Shown here: positions 55,469 to 64,000 of the stretch, in pieces
Numbering within the stretch: position 1 is the stretch's first letter
How the letters are laid out: every line of letters begins with the position of its first letter
Assembly (NCBI GenBank): GCA_963978895.1
Contig: OZ022244.1
Span: 5,990,766-6,054,765, forward strand
Reading direction: 5' to 3'
Source: Erpobdella octoculata
Taxonomy: Eukaryota; Annelida; Clitellata; Hirudinida; Erpobdellidae
DNA length: 64,000 nucleotides
Notes under the pieces: generated by a model
Told to the model about the DNA's origin: nothing
Database searches by the model: none
Seen by the model: the letters and a program-made list of their open reading frames with translations, nothing else
Position numbers and translations under genes: made by a program

Positions 55469-57173
55469 GAGATGAAAAAGAAATAATATATGCAGATTTA
55501 GAAGGAAATTCTAAATTAATTTCTGCAAAACCTTCTTCTGATCACACTTATTCAGATAATGAAATGGTTCCATTGCTTAAATTTGAACATTCCTATGCTT
55601 TGCTTTGATTTTTTTTAGTAGTGTACATATTTTCTAAAAATGTTATGCATGTTTTGACTTTTTTGTAGATGTACATATATCCTAAAAATTTTACACCTGT
55701 TTCTTTACTTTTTTAGCTTGACGTACATAGTTTCTAAAAATTTTAGACTTGTTTTACTTTTTTCGGTAGACATACATATGTTCTAAAATATTAAGACATG
55801 TTTTGACTTTTATGATAGATGTACAATATGTACAAATATTCTATGGATTTTAGACTTGTTTTTTTAGATAGATGTACATATATTCTGAAAGGTTTTCTGA
55901 GTAGATGTATATATATTATATAATCTTAAGATTTTAGGCTTTGATACATATAATACAGATTTAAGATGTTGATTTTATTTTTTTTAGGTGCATGTACTCA
56001 TAATTTAAAGACTTGGAAATTATTTTAACTTTTTCTGTCATAAAAAGATGTACTTATAGTCTACAAATCTTAGACTTTGTTTAGACTTTTTTGTAAATAG
56101 ATGTACATTTAATCTAAATATTTTATACCATGTTTTCTCAGTAGATTGCAAAGATGTACTTATTACCAATGCTTTTATTAACTCGTCGTCTGTTTGTTTC
56201 TCTGTCTGTTTCAAATCTTGCAATCAATTTTTGAGTCACTTCCTGATGATAGATTTTTTTCAAATTCTGCATACATGCTCAAAATAGAAGACAATGCAAT
56301 ATTCAATTATTAGTTTTACAATAAGTCAATTAATTTAGTTAATTTTAATTAATTTCGATATAATTAAGATATTTCGACTTTAATATAAAATAAAAGAGTA
56401 ATATAAGAAAAAATTGATTGCAAAATTTGTGTTTTAATTACATATAAAAGCATTGGGTTTTAAAAATTTGTTTTTAATTTACTTGTTTTCTAAAGATTTT
56501 AGACATATGTTTTGATTTTTTTTTATAGATGTACATATATGGTGAAGATTTTATAATTTGCTTTAACTTTTTCTGTCATAAAAAGATGTACTTATAGTCT
56601 ACAAATCTTAGACTTTGTTTTGACTTTTTTGTAAATAGATGTACATTTAATCTAAATATTTTATACCATGTTTTCTCAGTAGATTGCAAAGATGTACTTA
56701 TTTTCTAAAGATTTTAGACATATGTTTTGATTTTTTTTTATAGATGTACATATATGCTGAAGATTTTATAATTTGCTTGAACTTTTTCTGTCATAAAAAG
56801 ATGTACTTATAGTCTACAAATCTTAGACTTTGTTTTGACTTTTTTGTAAATAGATGTACATTTAATCTAAATATTTTATACCATAATTTCTAAAGTTTGT
56901 AGACATATGTTTTGACTTTTTTTTGATAGATGTACATATAATTTAGGCTTTGATACATATAATACAGATGATTTCAGATGTTGAATATGTTTTTTTAGCT
57001 ACATATACCGAGTAGAACAAATTTCAAAATCAGCCGACTTTTCAATTATTATTATTGCCAAATGCTGTATTAAATTTAAATTCTGCCCATTTTTCAATTA
57101 TTATTGTTGCCGAATGCTGTATTAAATTTAAAATCTGCCCATTTCTTTATCGGTAAGGCTGTCTTTTAATATA
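55469..57173. repeat. Degenerate tandem-repeat region inside the MULE
   Basis: Repeats of an approximately 50-bp motif (TAGATGTACATATA, CTAAAGATTTTAGACATATG, TTTTGACTTTTTT) with a higher-order unit of about 190-210 bp seen at 56025, 56565 and 56780. A 62-bp pair sits at 57020-57140. Interrupted at 56165-56490 by hAT-derived sequence. Confidence 0.8.
56165..56490 (-). mobile_element. Segment of the hAT element carried within the MULE
   Basis: Its reverse complement matches 21775-22115, including CAAGTAAATTAAAAAC at one end and GAAACAGACAGAGAAAC and GACGAGTTAATAAAA at the other. In the sister repeat at about 56695 the same tandem unit is uninterrupted (GATGTACTTATT runs on to TTCTAAAG), which fixes the insertion point. 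Confidence 0.75.
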
Positions 57174-57243
57174 AATAATGAATATTCATAGCAAAACAAG
57201 CTGCTGTTATCTGATTGGCTGCTGCCAATTTGTACCTGTTTGC

Positions 57244-57840
57244 TGGGCAGTTGCTTGTGTTTAACACTACAAAAAAGTGTTCAACGTCTTTTTTATTTGT
57301 AGCAAATTTATTATTTGTATCAAAAAACCTTTTTTCAATATTCTTATTTATTATATCTGCTATTAGCCAGTTTTTTTCATCCCAAAATAATTAGCACCAT
57401 TTTTCTTTTATTTTTGGAAGCTACTATCTATTCTACTATTCAAATCTAAAATGCGTAAGGTACAATGCTTTGAAAGCAAGAAGTTCAAATCTTAGCTGAA
57501 CAGCCAAAAACATTATAACGACTGTTGTCTGTTGAGACATATGAGATTTATTGCACAATGCGCAGCCCTAATATGAAGTCCCACACCGAACACCTCCCGT
57601 GCAGAACTCAAGTTTGGTACCAACTCTGATCAATGCATTGTCCAAACATTGGAGGCCCAATTTTAAAGAGGGCCCCTCCACCCTAATTTTTGGGCGAGCT
57701 CGGGCCTGCAGTGCCTTGGTGGATCAACGCCTCTGCTATTTAAGACACAGACATTTAATGCAAACACAACAGTAACCTAAATTATCAATATATAGAAGTT
57801 TTATATAAATATTATAAACAGTTCTAAAATTATGTCTTTT
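57244..57840. other. Intergenic sequence between the MULE and TSR2
   Basis: No gene supported. A GC-richer stretch at 57560-57740 may be a decayed repeat. Confidence 0.4.
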
Positions 57841-57845
57841 GTACA

Positions 57846-57851
57846 TTTATT
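57846..57851 (-). promoter_or_regulatory. TSR2 polyadenylation signal
   Basis: AATAAA on the minus strand, 57 bases after the TSR2 stop codon. Confidence 0.55.
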
Positions 57852-57907
57852 CGCTAATAAAACAAAAAAAGAGAGAAAACAAAACAATAAATCATAAAAA
57901 TTTTATT

Positions 57908-57987
57908 TTATTTTCTTTTGTTGTTTTTCTTAGACTTGATAAAAGTCCATCCATCTTCTTCTTCCATTTTTACATCTTCTTTTGCTT
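57908..57987 (-). CDS. TSR2: TSR2 last exon (AKEDVK...DGWTFIKSKK)
   Basis: Acceptor ACTTCCAG, 80 bases, stop TAA at 57910-57908. Carries the family's conserved DGWT terminus. Confidence 0.88.
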
Positions 57988-60900
57988 CTGGAAGTTGATT
58001 TTTAAAGATATGAAAAAGTGAAGAAGAAACAATGATTTCAATGGTTCAAATAACAATATTTAAATAATAATTTGTTATTACAGTAAGCTAACAAAAATAT
58101 TTCTACATAACTTTTGAAACATAATATTAATACAATGAAATGTTCATGTGACTTCATTAAATTCCAAATAATCATTCCTCCCAGCTTAATTTGGCATTTT
58201 TTAACAAATTTTTACCCTCAAATACAAATAAAATTACAATAACACTGTCAGAAGACTAAATATTATTCATTATTTTAATAAAGACGACAAATAAATAAAA
58301 GTATTTCAATGCTGCTTTGACTTAGTTGGATTCAACGATGATTAACATAATCTACCATGGATAATGTTCTAACTCAGCGGTTCTGAACCTGTGGGTCACG
58401 ACCCCAATGGGAGTCGTCTGACAATTTTAAAGGGGTCGCCTCAAAAATTTGAGTTTTTTTTAAACAGGCTTTTTAAACTTGAAATTTATCTGCGTTGCTC
58501 AAATAGTCATGTACAATGGTACTTATTCTTTTTCCCACAACAAACCTTTGTGAAAAAAGTTTTTCAAGCTTATTAGTTATCAAGTCTAAAAACCAGAGTA
58601 GAATTAATGCTGAAAATGATTTGTATTGTGCTCTATTAAAGACTGTAAACATTTTCTAAAACTCTGTCTCTAAAAATAGCTGATGACCGGGGGTAGTCGA
58701 AAGAAGTTTTCCAAGAATTTTCTAAAAAATTTTACATTTTTGCCTCCAAAAATTTCTGATGACCGGGGGATAGTCGGAGGTTCATTTTCTAAAACTTTGT
58801 CTTTTATTTTATATCCAAAAAATGTCTTTTTTCAAAAAATCCTTGAGAGGGAAATGATCCTCCTGCCCCCCCCCCCACCAAATGACGCTCCTGAAAGACC
58901 ACCTCCAAAATTTCTGACCTGGTGAGAATGAAGCAAACACAGCTTTCTCACTGACAATTTAACAATTCTATTTTGGAGTTGCAGCATTAAAATGTTAAAT
59001 TAAAAATGATCAATCTCATTTGCTTGCAAATTGTAAAATATATTGCTGGGAAAAATACGCTTTATTTGCTTGATAATAAGTTAAATTATAATTTGTATAT
59101 ACAATTTATAATATATAATTTTTTATTGAGAATGCCTGGAAATAATAGGCTAAAATTTTAAAATCAAAACTATCTATTAAAAAACTAAAATGTATTGTAG
59201 GAGTACGACTTTTAAGTCTAAGTGCAATAGTAATTGTGGTAACAATGCAGTTATCCAGAGTGAAAGACGAGCAACCCACATAATTTTTACTCTTGGGGGT
59301 CGCCACAGCATGGCACATTTCGTAAAGGGGTTGCGGCACTAAAAAGATTGAGAATCGCTGTTCTCACTGAAGATGTGCTAGCTCAGCTAGCTGCAGGTAC
59401 ATTAGGTACAATCAATCAAAATGATCTTATTACAATCAAAATATTTCTTGTCACATGAAAGAATGTTGGAAATTTCCTAGCCTTCTTTGCTCAAAAAAAT
59501 TTGCAAATGTTTTGCACATCCTTTTTGTATTGCAATTTAATAAAATATTTACCGAAAATCTATGAATATGCCCAGCGGCTGATCATGAATGAGTTTGAAT
59601 GATTTCCAAACAAAACTCTTCCTCTCTTTGTTAACTTTGTAATATTGGCAAGTTTACTAAATTTGATTTTCATCTTTTTCTATATTAAAAAAATTAATTA
59701 GGGAATTTGGAAAGCAACTACTTCAAAAATAAAATTCTATTGATACAACAACACATTGCAAAGAGTAAAAAATAATAACAAAGAATATGTAGTACTAGGT
59801 TTTATTTCATTAAAAGTGAAACAAATTTTTATAAAAATATAAATCTATTTCTGCAGTAATACTGCAAAAAACTCATTCCCATCCTCGCAGTAACCTCACA
59901 GCGTTTGTTTCCATCCCAGCAGTAATCCTACAACTTAATTCCCAAAATTGGAGTATTACCGCAGCACTTGTACCCATTTCTGCTAAATTACCGCAAAATC
60001 TGTGGTATTACCGTTGTCCCCATTACCGCACACACCTCTACATCAAAGCCATATAAACAGAATAGAAATATAAAAATAAACTTCCCTTTTTGATTAGTTG
60101 AATAAAAGAATTAAATAAATAAAAACAAATTACAAAATAAAATTTAAAAAAAACCTTTTTTTTCGATAGAGACCAACTGAGGGGGTTGATCTGAGCAGAC
60201 ATCCATTTTCTGAAATGCAAAAGAGATAAGAGTAAATTTAACATCAAAAGAGTATCCATTATTTTAATAATAAAAATCTTGCAGTGTTTTAACTGAGAAT
60301 TAAAAGCAATGAAATTAAAATATGCAAAATATCACAACAAGTAATATTACAATTTGAAGAAATAAAAAGATGTTTGTAAGAATTGATCTAAAAGCCACAA
60401 TAAATTTTTATCGAAATAGTAACTTTAAAAATATTTTTCCTTCCGGCCAATAGTAAAGGATGTATATATTTAGTATGACGTTGAAAGTTTTTGTTATCAT
60501 TATCACTGGCCAATAGTAAACAAAGAATGCCAGTAACTGAAGCCATGTCTTAAAAAAAAAAACTTTTTAATTGATTTTAATTTTTTAATTGTTATTTAAG
60601 ATTAATAAAATGTTCTGCATCAGAATTGTGTACAATTTGAAAAATAATACTGGTTGGAAAGCGGGTGAGTTTTAGAAAAGATCTTCTGGATATCCGGACA
60701 AGTGAAAGCTAATAACAGCATGCAAAAAAGTCAATAAATAGTTAATAAAAAATCAACTTGAGTTTTCATGATTTATTTCATATAAAATTGGTTGCATAAA
60801 ATGCATAAGGCCAATAAATTACATTAGAACCTCATTTATGCGACTTATTTTTACTATATAATTTTTTTGTCAGAGAGTACACATGAAAGATTCAGTAAGA

Positions 60901-61605
60901 TCACTTGCTGTAACTTCATGAAATTTTGACTTTTTGTAAATTTCTACAAACTCTATGACAATGAAAATTTGATAAGCTTGCCATTTTACATAGAATCGCT
61001 ATCAAATAGAAAGGATATAAATTTGTACAACATATTCTGTTTCAATTTAGCCTTAATGTAGCTGATATTTTAGTTGAGATACTTAAACTTAGCAACATTA
61101 TGAACAAAAAATGTTGCAATCTATAAGCTTGAAAATTCCATGAATTTGATGTATATAATGAAATAAGCAGCTTGAAACTAGCTCAAACAAAGATATAGTT
61201 TTTAATTGGTTTTCGATGATGTATAAAAATAGTTCGTTCAAACCTCCTCTCTACTACCACCACCATCCTCATCATCATCATCATCGTCATCACTGTCAGA
61301 ATCGTCCGGATTATCAGAAGTTGGTTTCGTTACAGGAGGAAGAGGAACAGCTACAATGTTGCAGAACTTCTGTTTGGCTTCCAGGTGTTGACCCTGCTGG
61401 CACATGTTTTGTGCTTCGATGATCTGTTTACAAACCTAACAATAGAAATGGTTGATAAGCAAATTTAATCAATCTCTATAATGCATTTATTTGTAAAAAT
61501 CAAAAAAGCTTGTCGAAGATTTTTTCCTATTAATTAAGATTATTTTAAATGAGTAAGCTATATGACTATTGTTTATGAAAGTATTGAAATATGACATTTT
61601 CAGAA

Positions 61606-61677
<72 letters not shown>

Positions 61678-62102
61678 GCGGATCCAGAATTTTGTTTTGT
61701 TAAGGGGGCGCATCCATGAATGTCCGCCCATAGGGGCGAGAAAAGTCCTCCCTTCTGAAAAATTGTTGACAATTAATGTATTGTTTACAAATTTATTCGT
61801 GTATAATGGATTTGCCCCCTCATACAAAAATTTTAAATGTAACTACCTAATAATGGTAAAAATGTGCGTGTGCTATAAATGGAAATCCATCAATGTTTTT
61901 ATGTTTGAAACGAGCGTATACATTGATTGAGAACTTAACTCTTTACTAAATTTACTTTTATTTAAAATTTATTTTATTTATAAGTTTATTAATAAATCTT
62001 ATGTACATAATTTAAATTTGCTTAATGTAAATTACATAAATACATATGGTAAATTATTTTTAACTATTCCACAATGGGGGGCCGCGCGCCCCCTCGCCCC
62101 TC

Positions 62103-62179
<77 letters not shown>

Positions 62180-63252
62180 TATTGAAATATGCTGCCGGTT
62201 CCCAGACTAAAAATAGTAAATGATGGGGCTTCAGACTGTTATTTAATATTTAAAGTGGGGATAATAATAGTTAAATAGTTATAAACTTCTGTCAATGTTG
62301 ATGAATCAATTGCAAATATTCACAGTTGTGACAATCATTAATTAAATATGTATGACTTTCTTTATTTTATGAAAAATATTTTTTAAATCTCAGAATTTGT
62401 TTCAAGACTTTATACGAGAACAAAATTTAAGTCTCGCTATTTTATTTTGATGCGAGACTTCCCCCGCAGGCTGTATTGTTTTAATAACGATACAGGATTT
62501 CCAGTATCTTTTGAAATCTCGATTACGGGACACAGATGCTTAATTAGAATCAGCGCTTACTTTTAGTTGAGTTAGTTAAGTTGTATGTTGTATCAAGTTT
62601 CAATGTTGTTTTAAAAATCTAATTGAACTTTGATAAAAGACATTTAGTTAATTCAAGGTTTTGTTTAATTGTTTAGTGGTGCATATAAATGGAATAACAA
62701 TATAAAAAACCGAATCCGAAACGATCACACTTAATAGACACAATATTTTTCTACCCATTCCACACATGTTTTAAAAATTGGGTCAAACCAAACCCAACCC
62801 ATAGGTCAAAATGCTACCATATCCACCACTAATATCGTTCAATCAAAAATGTATCACAAATATGGAGTACTAGCCAGAAAAAGAGTTCCATCTTCAATTC
62901 TTAGATTAAAATCTTCCAATAGAATTCCTTCAAGAACTTCCTCCAACTCAAACGTCTCTACGTTTTCTGCACAATTTCAAACAAATGAATAAATTACTTA
63001 TTATTTATAATTAAATATATGAATAAATAAACTTTTAGTTCAAACCAATTATATAAAAACTATCACATTTATAAATACAATTAGAAAGATAGTCAAATAA
63101 TTTAAACAATAAAATTATTTTTAAAAATTAACAATTCACAAACATAATGACAAACACTAACTGTTTTTGCTTAACCAATCACAGATGGCAGAAGGAAGCC
63201 AATCAGCTTTTTCATTTGTTTCAGAACCAGCACAGTAATTTGAGACTGCAAT
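57908..63252 (-). CDS. TSR2: TSR2 pre-rRNA-processing protein / eS26 chaperone, five 3' exons
   Basis: Exons 63252-63162, 62966-62875, 61435-61244, 60209-60155 and 57987-57908 join to 169 residues plus stop. TSR2 escorts ribosomal protein eS26 to pre-40S particles and is needed for 20S pre-rRNA processing (established for yeast and human). Features: IAVSNYC...EKADWLPSAICDWL, matching the family's IAVENGFGG-EKAKWL region; FELEEVLEGILLEDFN and IEDGTL, the core helical motif; an acidic tract of about 13 Asp/Glu; and the conserved terminus EEDGWTFIKSKK. Human TSR2 is 191 residues, so one short first exon of 25-30 residues is missing; I did not find it between 63253 and 64000. Splice phases agree throughout. 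Donor 2 is GC. Introns carry hAT remnants. Confidence 0.88.
58375..59360 (+). mobile_element. hAT (Charlie-like) element, 986 bp
   Basis: The left end CAGCGGTTCTGAACCTGTGG and the inverted right end CAGCGATTCTCAATCTTTTT, with GGGTC(G/A)CGACCCC-type blocks typical of Charlie-like MITEs. Flanked by TTCTAACT (58367-58374) and TTCTCACT (59361-59368), one base apart. A decayed transposase end (KSKNQSRINAENDL, near 58590) remains. Inside the last TSR2 intron. Confidence 0.8.
59369..59861. other. TSR2 intron, nothing recognised
   Basis: AT-rich, no exons or element ends. Confidence 0.4.
59862..60040 (-). mobile_element. hAT fragment, same family as 32047-32932
   Basis: The minus-strand end TAGAGGTGTGTGCGGTAATG and GCGGTAAT-rich subterminal repeats match the inner hAT at 32 kb. 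The other end is missing. Confidence 0.65.
60155..60209 (-). CDS. TSR2: TSR2 small exon (KMDVCSDQPPQLVSIEKK)
   Basis: Acceptor CATTTCAG, donor GTTTTT after an A8 run, 55 bases, phase 0-1. Confidence 0.7.
60210..61243. other. TSR2 intron, nothing recognised
   Basis: AT-rich; no supported feature on either strand. Confidence 0.45.
61244..61435 (-). CDS. TSR2: TSR2 exon (VCKQIIEAQ...acidic tract)
   Basis: Acceptor ATTGTTAG, donor GTTTGA, 192 bases, phase 0-0. Contains CQQGQHLEAKQKF and the Asp-rich tract encoded by GAT/GAC repeats. Confidence 0.85.
61607..61674. repeat. (TA)n microsatellite
   Basis: 68-bp TA array directly before GGGGCGGATCC. Confidence 0.98.
61675..62105. mobile_element. hAT-like remnant between two (TA)n arrays
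   Basis: The left end GGGGCGGATCCAGAATTTTG is a common hAT terminus. The inverted right end CAGGAGGGGCGAGGGGGCGC is GC-rich. Both ends touch TA arrays (61607-61674, 62106-62177), consistent with insertion into (TA)n. Confidence 0.6.
62178..62874. other. TSR2 intron with GC donor, no other feature
   Basis: No exon or element end seen; 62760-62830 has a weak ACCCAACCCATAGGTC block like the MITE at 9523. Confidence 0.4.
62875..62966 (-). CDS. TSR2: TSR2 exon (NVETFELEEV...GTLFL), GC donor
   Basis: Acceptor TTGTGCAG. The gapless family alignment ends at Leu, followed by GCTAGT; no GT donor keeps the frame. 92 bases. Confidence 0.8.
63162..63252 (-). CDS. TSR2: TSR2 exon (IAV...WLSKN)
   Basis: Acceptor TCAACAG, donor GTTAGT, 91 bases; begins at a codon boundary and ends in phase 1. 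Confidence 0.85.
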
Positions 63253-63311
63253 CTGTTGAAATATTATTATTTAATAAGTATCTGTTTTTATTTTATTCTA
63301 CTCTGCAAGAA

Positions 63312-63460
63312 ATACAAATAATAGAATATAATTTCTTTAAACAGTATAGAATAATAATAGAATATAATTTCTTTAAACAGTATAGAAAAATAATAGAATA
63401 TAATTTCTTTAAACAGTATAGAATAATAATAGAATATAATTTCTTTAAACAGTATAAGAC
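63312..63460. repeat. 36-bp minisatellite, four copies
   Basis: Units of AATAGAATATAATTTCTTTA plus AACAGTATAGAATAAT, in the first TSR2 intron seen. Confidence 0.9.
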
Positions 63461-63934
63461 GTTGTCAGAGCAGAATTAATGCTAAACCACTGGCTATATT
63501 ATTAGCAGAAAATATAAACAGTTGTAGCAAATCTTAGACGTTCGGAACTATTCGGAAAAATCTTAAGCTTGTTCAATTCACAATTAATTTATGTCATTTA
63601 GTGAGATAACAAATACAAAACAAGATTGTCCTTGTTGTTTGATTTTAAATGTAATACCCGGCCCTGGCTATCCACCAATATCTGGGTAATATGTCGAGCA
63701 TAGTCATGCATACGAACCATATGATATCATGTGGGTAGAGTTTTAATAAATAAGTATGAGATTGGCTGAAGTGTGCCTGAGAATTGAAAGAATAAATAAC
63801 AGATGACAATAGCACAAACAAGTCCTTTTGTTTATAGTTCTAGACAGTGCATACAAGAAACATGTAATCCAAGCCACTCACTTCCAAAAAATCAAATAAA
63901 ATATTGGAATGCCAGCAGTATACTTATCAGCAGC

Positions 63935-64000
63935 ATGCCGTAGCTGACAACAAATTCTTGGCCGCACCTCCTTCCAGTGAGAAAACATTCAGTTCTGCAG
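63935..64000 (+). pseudogene. hAT dimerisation domain at the window edge
   Basis: The frame at 63955-64000 reads LAAPPSSEKTFSSA, the hAT C-terminal motif. It continues beyond the window. Confidence 0.6.

Larger units (their letters stand above)
52332..57243 (+). mobile_element. Mutator-like element (MULE) with about 70-bp TIRs, nearly complete
   Basis: The left repeat 52332-52400 (GGTACAAATTGGCAGCAGCC, AATCAGATAACAGCAGCTTG, CTATGAATATTCATTATT) is matched in reverse at 57174-57243. A transposase gene fills the left two thirds. The right third is a local tandem-repeat region with a hAT-derived segment. The exact target duplication is unclear: similar, not identical flanks (TTTACCACA and TTTAACACT) exist if the ends lie a few bases further out. 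Confidence 0.85.

Overview
This window is a piece of an AT-rich animal (metazoan) nuclear genome. The evidence is split genes with phase-1 EGF exons, GT-AG introns, a TSR2-type ribosome-biogenesis gene, a Ly6/three-finger gene, and a dense, nested load of eukaryotic transposable elements. The phylum cannot be fixed from the sequence alone; an AT-rich aquatic invertebrate is the most natural reading. Most of the 64 kb is mobile DNA and microsatellite. Very long (TA)n arrays sit directly against the ends of many elements and create spurious IYIYIY reading frames.

Host genes. (1) Plus strand, about 12.5-31.3 kb: 3' part of a single-pass membrane protein with at least three calcium-binding EGF exons (12531-12650, 20491-20619, 23106-23234), a transmembrane exon (30176-30301) and a last exon with a 17-residue tail and stop (31218-31270). 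Its introns are full of transposons. (2) Minus strand, 51298-50422: a complete three-exon secreted Ly6/uPAR-like protein of 114 residues. (3) Minus strand, 63252-57908: five exons of TSR2, the eS26 chaperone, with one likely GC-AG intron; its first exon was not found.

Mobile DNA, left to right. 0-2.7 kb: broken LINE of the restriction-like-endonuclease type. 2.7-3.0 kb: Helitron 3' end. 3.2-5.1 kb: short LTR element that encodes only a SAP-motif acidic repeat protein. 6-7.4 kb: foldback-like element with terminal inverted minisatellites. 9.4-16 kb: SINE, hAT-type MITEs. 15.9-20.2 kb: a cluster of Helitron ends. 21.2-22.9 kb: internally deleted hAT with 8-bp target duplication. 23.8-25 kb: truncated Ty3/gypsy integrase. 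25.2-25.6 kb: two tail-to-tail tRNA-SINEs. 25.6-28 kb: Penelope-like element (GIY-YIG). 28-29.65 kb: CR1-like LINE. 31.6-33.4 kb: hAT inside a second element inside another hAT. 33.4-39.5 kb: gypsy element broken by a LINE fragment, a MITE and a solo LTR. 39.5-46.3 kb: Tigger transposon split by a 4.6-kb TIR element that itself holds two more TIR elements. 46.5-48.3 kb: inverted pair of Penelope-like elements. 48.7-49.8 kb: hAT with C-terminal transposase. 52.3-57.2 kb: a nearly intact MULE. 58.4-62.1 kb and the right edge: further hAT remnants.

Most notable signals: a Penelope-type N-terminal ORF that occurs four times and is each time cut off within the same short motif by a (TA)n array; the gag-like SAP/repeat LTR element; terminal inverted minisatellites kept in the same unit order at distant sites; and several insertions whose nesting order can be read from exact target duplications.
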